Positions 46,086 through 54,423 of a DNA stretch of 64,000 bases are shown here, piece by piece. The translations under genes were made by a program, and so were the position numbers. Each line of letters starts with the position of its first letter. Positions within the stretch are counted from its first letter, which is position 1. Source of the stretch: Prochlorococcus sp. AG-409-B13 (lineage in GTDB: Bacteria > Cyanobacteriota > Cyanobacteriia > PCC-6307 > Cyanobiaceae). The notes beneath the pieces were generated by a model. That model had not been told where the DNA came from and did not search any database. It was given only the letters and a program-made list of their open reading frames with translations. The stretch covers positions 62,001 through 126,000 of the forward strand of contig QCJM01000001.1 in the NCBI GenBank assembly GCA_003216035.1, in the 5' to 3' direction.

Positions 46086-49067
46086 ATGAAAACAATTTCT
46101 TCTTCAATTCTTTCCAGCCTACGCAAGATAGAACCCTTTCAAAGTCTTAGTGATCCTGGCTTTACTCTAATTTCAGAAAATGCAGGTTTACAGAATTACG
46201 AAATTGGAGAACGACTATGTCGAAGCGATGAAATGCCTGGAGCAATTCATTTGATATTGAAAGGAGAAGTAAGACTCCTTGTAGAATCTCTTGAAGGTAA
46301 AGGACTTATTACCCTTGATAGAAGAAGTAAAGGGCAATTTATTGGGTGGTCAGGTTTATTACGAGCAGGAGCATGTGAAACAGTTCAAGCAAGTATGGAC
46401 TTGCAAACTCTTCAAATCCCAAGTGAAACATTTGTGCGTCTATGTAGAACAGAGTCAGGCTTCGCTAGTTTTTTTGCTTTAAGAGCATCCCCTCAAGAAG
46501 CATGGATAGTAGGACAATCTTTATTAAGCAATATGCCACGACAGCCTGAACATTTAGATGCGCGTCTCAAGGAGGCATCTCAAGAAGCTATAGCAATAAG
46601 TTGGTCTGCAGAGGAAGAAATAGAACTACCAAATAAAGAATTTATTTGGTATCTGAGCACCGCTGGTTGTCCTGCTCAACAAATAGGAAGTGAACTAGAG
46701 CCTGGACAAAAATTAAATGGTCCTGATGGTTTGATCTTACCTCTAAGAGCCATAGGTTTGCCAAAGACGTGGCTTGAAAAAGACGCAGACAACTTAGTAC
46801 TTCCTCTAAATAATCCTATAGCCGATAACACCCCCACCGCACCCGAACAACTTGACGTAGGCGCAAAAGACTTGCTTCAGCTAGGAATTTTGGAACATGA
46901 AAATGTTCAAGATAAAGATAGGTTCCCTTCAATTAAAGGGAATGGTGTTATCGATGAAGGATTAGCAGTGCTTCAAATGCTCTCAATGAGGTTAAAACTG
47001 ACTTTCCGAAAAGATCTTGCGAAACGTTATTTACTAGAGGAAAAAAAGAGAAATAAGCCATTAACTATGGAAACTTTAGGCGCTCTATGTGAAGGCATGG
47101 GCATGCAAACTGATATCGGGGTTCTCAAACCAGAACATCTATCTGCAGCTAATTACCCTGCTTTAGAAATCTTAGACGGTCATCCAAGAGTCTTGTGGGA
47201 TGTTAAAGGTGGAGAAGTGATCATTTCAGACCCTAAAGTTGGACTCTTGAGAGAACGGCCTGAGAATAGAGATCCTGAATCACCAGTTCAACTATTACTA
47301 GTTAAGAAGTCTGTAAGTGCTACTACTGAAAGATTTGGATGGAGTTGGTTTATACCATTAGTGAAAAAATATAAATGGGCCTTAGTTCTAGTATTTGCCG
47401 CTTCATTATTAGCTCAACTTATGGGGCTAGCTATCCCATTGATGCTGCAACAAATTATCGACAAAGTTTTAAATCAAGGAAACACAAGCACTCTAAATGT
47501 GCTAGGTGGAACAATGGTAATTTTAGCCTTATTCCAAGGGCTTCTTACAGGGCTGCGTCAATTCATATTTGTAGACACAACTGATCGGATGGATCTTACA
47601 CTTGGCAGCGCTGTTATTGATAGATTACTTGGATTACCACTTAAATATTTTGAAAGGAGGCCCGTCGGCGAATTAAGTCAAAGACTGGGCGAGCTGAATC
47701 AAATCAGAGGTTTTCTTACAGGGACAGCATTAATCAGTGTAATGAATCTGATGTTTGCAGCAATGTATTTAGTGGTGATGTTTCTATATAGCCCTCTTTT
47801 AACAGCAATCGCATTAAGTACTTTCCCAATATATATGGTCATGATTCTAATTGTTGCTCCGATATATAAAACAATGATCCGCAAAAGGGCGGTTGCTCAA
47901 GCAAGAACCCAAGCACATTTAATAGAGGTGTTAACAGGTATACAAACAGTTAAAGCACAAAATATTCAACTCACAGCAAGATGGAAATGGCAAGATCGAT
48001 ATAAACATTTTGTTGAGCAGGGTTTCAGAACAGTAACTGTTGGGGTAGCCACTGGCCAAATAGGGGGATTCCTCACAAAATTAAGTAGTTTGCTAGTTCT
48101 TTGGATAGGTATGTTAGAGATTTTAAAAGGCAATCTCACTCTAGGACAGTTAATTGCTTTTAGAATTATCTCTGGGAATGTAACTGGTCCACTACTTCAA
48201 CTATCAACACTTTGGCAAGGGTTTCAAGGTGTTCAGCTCTCAATGGAGCGTTTAGGAGATATTCTCAATCAGAATAGTGAGCAGACTGAAGAAGAGAGTC
48301 AACAAATAGGGCTTCCCCCTATAGAAGGAAAAATTTCGTATGAAAAAGTTTCTTTTCGTTTTGGTAACTCAGGGCCATATCAAGTTGATGAGGTTAATGT
48401 AGACATACCCGCAGGTTCATTTGTAGGGATTGCTGGGCAAAGTGGAAGTGGTAAAAGTACATTAATGAAATTGCTCCCAAGGCTTTATAAGATTGAGAAA
48501 GGCCGAGTATTAATCGATGGCTATGACATATCAAAAATCGAGCTTGGTTCCTTAAGACGACAAATCGGCATGGTGCCGCAAGATTCCCTCTTATTTGAAG
48601 GTACAGTCGCAGACAACATTAGTATGAATGACCCAACTGCAGATGACACGCAAATAATCGAAGCAGCTTCAATAGCTTGTGCCCATGAATTCATCATGGA
48701 GTTACCACAAGGATATGCCACTTCTATTGCAGAAAGAGGTTCCAATCTTAGTGGTGGACAACGCCAAAGAATTGCAATCGCTAGAACAATTTTAAGCAAT
48801 CCAAGTCTACTAGTTATGGACGAAGCAACTAGTGCTCTGGACTATGAAACCGAAAGAATGGTATGCCTAAATCTTCAAAAGTGGGCAGAAAATAGAACAG
48901 TATTATTCATTACTCATAGATTAAGTACGATACGCAATGCCGATTTAATTTTATTAATGCATCAGGGGAGATTAAGTGAGCAAGGAAAGCACGATTATCT
49001 TATGAAACTTAATGGTAGATATGCCACATTATTCGGGCAACAAGATGCAGCAGAAGGTCTCACTTAA
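46086..49067 (+). CDS. Type I secretion ABC exporter with cyclic-nucleotide-binding and C39-like domains
   Basis: A 993-residue inner-membrane exporter. Residues about 15-135 form a cyclic-nucleotide-binding-like domain (FQSLSDPGFTLISENAG, GAIHLILKGEVRLLV). Residues about 285-415 are a C39-peptidase-like domain that has lost its Cys (IDEGLAVLQML in place of DCGLA) but keeps the His and DP region (GHPRVLWDVKGG, IISDPKVG), as in RTX-type exporters. Membrane helices span about 425-700. The ATPase domain holds Walker A IAGQSGSGKSTLMKLL, the signature LSGGQRQRIAIAR and Walker B LLVMDEATSALD. It should export the RTX protein encoded nearby. Confidence 0.93.
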   Translation: MKTISSSILSSLRKIEPFQSLSDPGFTLISENAGLQNYEIGERLCRSDEMPGAIHLILKGEVRLLVESLEGKGLITLDRRSKGQFIGWSGLLRAGACETVQASMDLQTLQIPSETFVRLCRTESGFASFFALRASPQEAWIVGQSLLSNMPRQPEHLDARLKEASQEAIAISWSAEEEIELPNKEFIWYLSTAGCPAQQIGSELEPGQKLNGPDGLILPLRAIGLPKTWLEKDADNLVLPLNNPIADNTPTAPEQLDVGAKDLLQLGILEHENVQDKDRFPSIKGNGVIDEGLAVLQMLSMRLKLTFRKDLAKRYLLEEKKRNKPLTMETLGALCEGMGMQTDIGVLKPEHLSAANYPALEILDGHPRVLWDVKGGEVIISDPKVGLLRERPENRDPESPVQLLLVKKSVSATTERFGWSWFIPLVKKYKWALVLVFAASLLAQLMGLAIPLMLQQIIDKVLNQGNTSTLNVLGGTMVILALFQGLLTGLRQFIFVDTTDRMDLTLGSAVIDRLLGLPLKYFERRPVGELSQRLGELNQIRGFLTGTALISVMNLMFAAMYLVVMFLYSPLLTAIALSTFPIYMVMILIVAPIYKTMIRKRAVAQARTQAHLIEVLTGIQTVKAQNIQLTARWKWQDRYKHFVEQGFRTVTVGVATGQIGGFLTKLSSLLVLWIGMLEILKGNLTLGQLIAFRIISGNVTGPLLQLSTLWQGFQGVQLSMERLGDILNQNSEQTEEESQQIGLPPIEGKISYEKVSFRFGNSGPYQVDEVNVDIPAGSFVGIAGQSGSGKSTLMKLLPRLYKIEKGRVLIDGYDISKIELGSLRRQIGMVPQDSLLFEGTVADNISMNDPTADDTQIIEAASIACAHEFIMELPQGYATSIAERGSNLSGGQRQRIAIARTILSNPSLLVMDEATSALDYETERMVCLNLQKWAENRTVLFITHRLSTIRNADLILLMHQGRLSEQGKHDYLMKLNGRYATLFGQQDAAEGLT

Positions 49068-49078
49068 ATCATTCCCAA

Positions 49079-50197
49079 GTGACCCAAGAACGAGTTGCAG
49101 CATTTTTAATACACTCACTTGGTGAAACAGGTGAACGCACTAAGGAGTTTATAGATAAAGAGCACTTTCTAGCTTCATTTCGGTTGAGACTTAAGCCTGC
49201 AATGGAAGCAGCCAAAGCAATTGGTCTAGAGCCAAAAGTATTTGTACTGCGTAGTGAAAATCCACAAGATATTGATACCCTAGCGGATACAAAACCTGTC
49301 ATAGCAATTATTGGGAAATTAAGCCATCCCGAAAAAACTTACCATGCACGCATCAGAATAGCTAATCTAGCTGCTATTTCTATCCTTAAAAATTCAGATA
49401 TTCCTATTATCGTAGATTACTCAGATCATCTTGTTGGTGGGAAAGAAGAAAGTCATCAATTCTGGAAATTGATATTAAAAGTAGCCAATCTAATTGTGGT
49501 CCCAAGCAAGGCAATGCAAGCACAATTAAATACTCATACAACTCAAGAAAGTCGTATCATTGAAGATCCTTTAGAGGGGCCTAAAGGTGCAACCAGAAAT
49601 CATGGTCTCAACACTTCTTTTAATTTAAAAGAGGACCTAAACCTGCTTTGGTTTGGTCACAGCACTAATCTTTCCTACCTAGTCCCATGGCTAGTTAGTC
49701 TAAGACAAGCCAAATGGCCAATGAAAATTTATTTGAGGGTGCTTGGACAACCTGGTGACTTAAGAAAGTTAACGAAATGGATTAAGAAGCAACCAAAACC
49801 TGAAAGTCTTTGGCATCACGAATTTATTATCTATAAAAGACAGTCTGACGTTTTCACGGCGCTTAAACCATCACATCTAGTACTTGTTCCTTCCAACCCA
49901 ATGGATCAAAGGAAATGTGCTGCAAGTCATAATCGAGTAAGTGAAAGTCTGAATGCTGGGAGGCTAGTACTAGCCAGTAAAATAGCTTCTTATGCAGAAA
50001 TCTTACCAGAAGTTATGCTTGTTCCAAAAGAAATATCTGCCAGCGAGAAACTCAATCTAATACTAGAAAGATGGGGTGAAATAAATCAATGGGTCAAAGA
50101 AAATCAAGCTTCACTTAGGGAAAGATTTAATCACGAATCAGCCGTAAAGGCCTGGAGTGATAGCCTGAAATATGCATTAAAAGAATCCTCAAAATAA
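49079..50197 (+). CDS. Glycosyltransferase-like protein (GT4-like C-terminal half)
   Basis: A 372-residue protein, starting at GTG 49079, 11 bases after the exporter gene. The N-terminal half has PVIAIIGKLSHPEKTY, IPIIVDYSDHLVGG and NLIVVPSKAMQAQL; the C-terminal half has LNLLWFGHSTNLSYL and a donor-site-like NRVSESLNAGRLVLASKIASYAEI. This fits a GT-B transferase working on the product of the secretion locus. The substrate is not known. Confidence 0.75.
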   Translation: MTQERVAAFLIHSLGETGERTKEFIDKEHFLASFRLRLKPAMEAAKAIGLEPKVFVLRSENPQDIDTLADTKPVIAIIGKLSHPEKTYHARIRIANLAAISILKNSDIPIIVDYSDHLVGGKEESHQFWKLILKVANLIVVPSKAMQAQLNTHTTQESRIIEDPLEGPKGATRNHGLNTSFNLKEDLNLLWFGHSTNLSYLVPWLVSLRQAKWPMKIYLRVLGQPGDLRKLTKWIKKQPKPESLWHHEFIIYKRQSDVFTALKPSHLVLVPSNPMDQRKCAASHNRVSESLNAGRLVLASKIASYAEILPEVMLVPKEISASEKLNLILERWGEINQWVKENQASLRERFNHESAVKAWSDSLKYALKESSK

Positions 50198-50208
50198 ATA
50201 TAAATATC

Positions 50209-51327
50209 TCAAGTTAATTTATCAACAGCATCTCTTAATTTATCAGATAATTCTGGCGTAAATCTTCTCCATTTCAAGACAGTTTCTATAACTTTATCAC
50301 CTAATTCTCCTGCCTGACGTGCTCGTTTTGCCAATGATCTGGCCATAGCAATTAATATAGCAGCATGATCATGTTGCTTATTTTTGAACCAGCGACTCAT
50401 AAATAAAGGTTTTTCATGAATAATCTTTCTAATAAGAACTTCCTCCTTATCAATATTGCATCTATTTACTTGGTCAACAAACCTAGATTCCAAATAAGGC
50501 CACAGCTTTAAGTCTTCAGATGAATGTTCTTGCAAAACAGCCCTGCAATTATCAGTTAACCTTCTATCCTTATGACTACTTCCACCAAGTTCAACCGGGT
50601 TATGCCTTAGATCTGAAAATGGATTAATTAAAGGAGTAGTTAAGCCATACCTACGTTCTATACATATAGCTGACTCATGAAGCCATTGAGAAAGGATTAG
50701 GATACTGATATTAGGCAGATTACTTAAAGCAGCTTCAAACAATTCTTCTCGTTCAAAGTCTTCTTGATCCAAAAAACTTAGGCGTTCTAGTTCTTCATCA
50801 ATAGGAATCTGTGGATTTTTTGTAAGGGTATACGCAGCAAGTCTCCGACACATGCCATTACTTTCTCTTTTCAGAGTAGTGCGAAGCAAACGATCTACTT
50901 GAGAGGGGTCACCAAGCTCAGTAGATTTTGAAAACATCAGGTCCTGGTCTTCAGGCTTAAGAGTCTTGTGGTGAAAGCGCAGCAAACCACTTTTCATTCT
51001 GATGATTGGTTCCCTTGCATTCATCCAACATTCCCAATTACCAGGGAGAGCAGCCTGTAAACCCAGAAACAAATGCCCACCAATAATGCAAGATTCACCA
51101 GGGGTCCTTTGCTTAGCTAAACGAAGCTGACTAAGACTAATTAATGGGGGCCTATGTTTTTGGTAATTTTCAGGCCAGCCAAAAGAATCGAATGGGTGAC
51201 CAATCTTCAAATAGGACTGATGAAAGTTTGCACTAAGCAAAGAACTCAACGTACTTCCAGCACAACGCCAATTATGTAAAAAATTAATTGATTGCCGGCA
51301 AGGCCAATCACCTAGTTCATTAAACAT
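50209..51327 (-). CDS. Sulfotransferase-like protein
   Basis: A 372-residue protein with a degenerate sulfotransferase P-loop (FLHNWRCAGSTLSSLLSANF) and a 3'-phosphate-like stretch (WMNAREPIIRMKSGLLRFHH). The IGGHLFLGLQAALPGNW motif is also found in this group. It sits between the exporter operon and the RTX gene and reads toward the former; the RTX terminator lies just before its start, so it needs its own promoter or read-through. It may sulfate the RTX protein's glycan, which would be unusual. Confidence 0.7.
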   Translation of the reverse strand: MFNELGDWPCRQSINFLHNWRCAGSTLSSLLSANFHQSYLKIGHPFDSFGWPENYQKHRPPLISLSQLRLAKQRTPGESCIIGGHLFLGLQAALPGNWECWMNAREPIIRMKSGLLRFHHKTLKPEDQDLMFSKSTELGDPSQVDRLLRTTLKRESNGMCRRLAAYTLTKNPQIPIDEELERLSFLDQEDFEREELFEAALSNLPNISILILSQWLHESAICIERRYGLTTPLINPFSDLRHNPVELGGSSHKDRRLTDNCRAVLQEHSSEDLKLWPYLESRFVDQVNRCNIDKEEVLIRKIIHEKPLFMSRWFKNKQHDHAAILIAMARSLAKRARQAGELGDKVIETVLKWRRFTPELSDKLRDAVDKLT

Positions 51328-51329
51328 AG

Positions 51330-51358
51330 AAAAAAACCCCCCTCCGAAGAAGGGGGTT
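51330..51358 (-). terminator. Rho-independent terminator of the RTX gene
   Basis: On the minus strand a stem of ten pairs (AACCCCCTTC and GAGGGGGGTT, with one G-T pair) closes a TTCG tetraloop and runs into seven T. It stands 32 bases after the stop of the RTX gene and is the strongest terminator seen in this window, as expected for a heavily transcribed gene. Confidence 0.88.
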
Positions 51359-51389
51359 AGATGGTTTTATTGACTGTTTAAGAAGGCTC

Positions 51390-53084
51390 TTAGAAGCCAA
51401 TAGCAGTACTACCAGTTACGAATGCATTAGCCAAGCCTGCACTCAAACCTTCGGAATTAGACAACTTGATAACTGTGTCGGTAGATCCACCTTGAACGAA
51501 CATGAACTTTTCAGTTCCATCAGTAGTGAAGATTGCGACATTACCAGTTGTGGTGTAGCTGGCATCAATAGCTGAAACTCGTGCAGTGAGATCAGTATCG
51601 GAGAAGCTGCTCCAAACAATCATGCCACCAGTTGCTGACAGTCCACTTCCTCTAGATCCAGCACCAGAGGCAAGTGCAATACCACCCTGGCTGAAGCTAA
51701 AGCGAACTGTACTGTCGACATAACCAGAGTTATTACCGGCAGAGATTGCAGCAGTTTGGATTGTAATCGTATCCATGCTGGCCAAGGTCGAATCGCTGTA
51801 TGCCGCGTATCCGAATACAACTCTTCCGGAAGCAGTACCAATTCCACTAATAGAGAGCTTGTCAGCACCAGCACCACCATTGATAGTGGTTCCGTCCAAA
51901 CCAGCAGATGCTACAGCAGTTGCAGCCATGGTGATGGTGTCATCACCTGCTCCCATGTCGAAGAGACTGGATACCATTACGCCCTTGTCTTCACCAGTAA
52001 GCGTGACAAGGTCAGCACCAGCACCACCATTGATTGTCCAAGCTGAGATAGCGGCCGCATCAGAAGCGGAATCACCAAAGGTGATGGAGTCATTACCAGC
52101 ACCACCCTCGATCAAGTTGGTACCACCAGCAGTAGTCGCACTGACGTAGATGGAGTCAGCACCAGCAAGACCCTTAACGGTTACCGCAGAAGAGCCAGAG
52201 AAAGTAACGTGGATTGTGTCGTTACCGGCCTGAGAATCGGTTGTATCACCTTGAATCAAGCCAGTCGCAGCATCGCCTAGGCCATCAAAGTGAACGCTGT
52301 CGTTTCCAGCACCACCATTAATTGTCCAGGCATTACCTGAATTAAAGGAAGCGTAAACAGTGTCTTCGCCTTGACCACCACCAATCAATCCTGTGTAGTA
52401 AGCAGCAGTAGTGGAGGAGAAGGAAACGGAGTCATTACCTTGATTACCGTTAAGGGTGTTCTGACTTGCACTAATGCTGCCTGTATAGGAGATAAAGACT
52501 GTGTCATTACCTTTACCGCCATTAACGGTATTTCCACTAAAGGAGTCTTGGATCTGACCAGCTGTACTTAAACCAGTAGTTGCGTTTCCAGAACCCCAGT
52601 TATAGGTACCGACGTAGTCATTACCTTGACCACCACCAACAAGTGAACCCGCGAAAGAACTGAGTTGGTCACCCAAGACAACGGTGTCGTTACCAGCGTT
52701 ACCGTTAACAGTTGCGTATAAAAGACTTTGAATACCTGTTGACTGTATTTCAGTCATAGACAAAGTTAACTCAGCCGCACCAGCGCTGAGGGATGTGCTG
52801 GTAGAGGTTGAAGCGTTTGCTATAACGCCACCAGATACAAAATTACCGCTATAGGTAAGAGTCAACGTTCCTGCTGATCCTGCACCAGCAGAAACAGTGA
52901 CGCTGTTCTTACCTGAGAGATTGATTTGCTCAGTCTCGTTACCGAGTTGAATCAAATCATTTCCATCTAAGCCTTGAACTGTGTTCCCAGACACAGTCCC
53001 TGTGAAGGCATGGATGCTGTCATTACCGGAACCCCCCTGGAAGAGAGACCCCTCTTGAGTCACGAAGAGACGTTGATCAGCCAT
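51390..53084 (-). CDS. Secreted RTX-repeat calcium-binding surface protein
   Basis: A 564-residue protein without an N-terminal signal peptide. Fourteen nonapeptides of the GGxGxDxhx type lie between residues 17 and 411 (for example GGSGNDSIH, GGKGNDTVF, GGAGADLVT). They are mostly spaced 20-35 residues apart rather than in tandem, with Ser/Thr-rich strands between. The last 150 residues lack repeats and contain FMFVQGGSTDTVIKLSNSEG, a likely type I secretion signal. GC content is visibly higher (near 47% in sampled stretches against about 33-38% in neighbours) and codons such as AAC, GAC and ATC are preferred, a sign of strong expression. It probably forms a surface layer or adhesin. Confidence 0.85.
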   Translation of the reverse strand: MADQRLFVTQEGSLFQGGSGNDSIHAFTGTVSGNTVQGLDGNDLIQLGNETEQINLSGKNSVTVSAGAGSAGTLTLTYSGNFVSGGVIANASTSTSTSLSAGAAELTLSMTEIQSTGIQSLLYATVNGNAGNDTVVLGDQLSSFAGSLVGGGQGNDYVGTYNWGSGNATTGLSTAGQIQDSFSGNTVNGGKGNDTVFISYTGSISASQNTLNGNQGNDSVSFSSTTAAYYTGLIGGGQGEDTVYASFNSGNAWTINGGAGNDSVHFDGLGDAATGLIQGDTTDSQAGNDTIHVTFSGSSAVTVKGLAGADSIYVSATTAGGTNLIEGGAGNDSITFGDSASDAAAISAWTINGGAGADLVTLTGEDKGVMVSSLFDMGAGDDTITMAATAVASAGLDGTTINGGAGADKLSISGIGTASGRVVFGYAAYSDSTLASMDTITIQTAAISAGNNSGYVDSTVRFSFSQGGIALASGAGSRGSGLSATGGMIVWSSFSDTDLTARVSAIDASYTTTGNVAIFTTDGTEKFMFVQGGSTDTVIKLSNSEGLSAGLANAFVTGSTAIGF

Positions 53085-53144
53085 GAGGAGTTGGCTTCAT
53101 TTAAATATTGGCCCGCAAAACATAACAGAACTAGGTCGTTATGA

Positions 53145-54389
53145 CTAGCCGTGGGACAATTTGCCAACAGGACCGAAACCTAAAAACTCGACTAAAGGAG
53201 ACAAGCAAAGGCTGACGTCATAAGCCTCAGCACGTTTTCTGGCTCTCAAGCGAAGCTCCCTTTGCAGGTCAAGATCAGTTAACAATTGCTCGATTGAATC
53301 GCAGGCAGAGCCATGGTTCTGATGATCAATCATTAATCCCGCAACAGCATCACCCTCACCCAAGAGCTCTCTTGTCGCAGGCAAATCGGACACTACTAAC
53401 AAGCAACCTGAAGCCATCGCTTCTAAAAGACTCCAACTAGGAACAAACGGACGAGTCAAATAAATATGAAGGCCAGATCCAGTCAGGAAATCACGATATT
53501 CATCAAACGGGAGTCTGCCAGGCCACAAAACCCTCTCCTCCAAGCATGCCTTAGAAAAAATATCTTTAGCCCAAGCCCCCATAGAGGGATGCCCTTTAGG
53601 AAGAGGGCGATATTTCGCCTCATCTTTTCCGCCAATAGCCGCAGATCTCGAAGAATCAAACAATAAAAGGCTTTTTAAGATTGGAACTAAATGGTCAAAG
53701 CCCCGCATTGGTTCCATACCTCTTGTTGCATAAGTAATTGAAGCCTGAGGTACCTTTGGAAAATCAAATTTTGGCTTAAAAAATTTAGTATCAACACCTT
53801 CATGAAAAACTTCCATTTTTTCTTGAAGTGCATCAGGGAATTGACTCTTCTGCCAATATGTAGGAGTCCAAACCTTATCGGCTTCAAGCAATTCTTGAGA
53901 GACAGTTAAGTTAAGTAATCGTTCAGGAATTAAAGATTTATCAGTTAATTTAGGGCTATAAATTGAACTTGGCTCAAAAAAATAATCGTCAGCATCCCAT
54001 TTAAACCACCATTCAGCATAAGCAGCGAGAATGGCATTTGGAAAGACCCCACGCAAATGCAGCCCAGCACCCCAACCACTATGAAAAATGACTACATCTG
54101 GATAATATCCTTTAGCTTTTAACTGACGAAATGCACCCAAAAAAACCTCAGAAGCGTCAAGTTTTTTCCCTAAAAGCTTAAACTTTCCAGGAAGCCTTAC
54201 TGCTTCAGGAGCATTTGCCTTACGTGAAATAACAGAGTGTCTGATTCCAGTATATTTACCTCCATGAGACTCTAGACTTAAAAATGTGACTTCATGGCCA
54301 GCCTTTTTTAACCAAACAACAAGAAACTTAAACTGAGCTGGGAAGTTTTGGTGCAAAATCAGAACTCTCAACCTATAGCCCCGTATCAT
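53145..54389 (-). CDS. Family 4 glycosyltransferase (paralogue B)
   Basis: GT-B glycosyltransferase of 414 residues, related to the product of 43.9-45.2 kb. It has VLILHQNFPAQFKFL, PDVVIFHSGWGAGLHLRG, YAEWWFKWDADDYFF, ATRGMEPMRGFDHLVPIL and the donor site SWSLLEAMASGCLLVVSDLPATRELL. It lies 60 bases upstream of the RTX gene on the same strand; that gap must hold the RTX promoter if the gene is transcribed on its own. Probably modifies the RTX protein or its glycan. Confidence 0.87.
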   Translation of the reverse strand: MIRGYRLRVLILHQNFPAQFKFLVVWLKKAGHEVTFLSLESHGGKYTGIRHSVISRKANAPEAVRLPGKFKLLGKKLDASEVFLGAFRQLKAKGYYPDVVIFHSGWGAGLHLRGVFPNAILAAYAEWWFKWDADDYFFEPSSIYSPKLTDKSLIPERLLNLTVSQELLEADKVWTPTYWQKSQFPDALQEKMEVFHEGVDTKFFKPKFDFPKVPQASITYATRGMEPMRGFDHLVPILKSLLLFDSSRSAAIGGKDEAKYRPLPKGHPSMGAWAKDIFSKACLEERVLWPGRLPFDEYRDFLTGSGLHIYLTRPFVPSWSLLEAMASGCLLVVSDLPATRELLGEGDAVAGLMIDHQNHGSACDSIEQLLTDLDLQRELRLRARKRAEAYDVSLCLSPLVEFLGFGPVGKLSHG

Positions 54390-54423
54390 TCATTCATACC
54401 TTATAAGACGCCCAGGAACACAC

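Noticed and set aside
51756-52149. Long open frames on the plus strand opposite the RTX gene
   Set aside because: They mirror the repetitive Gly/Ala/Asp codons of the RTX repeats; no start signal and no plausible protein.
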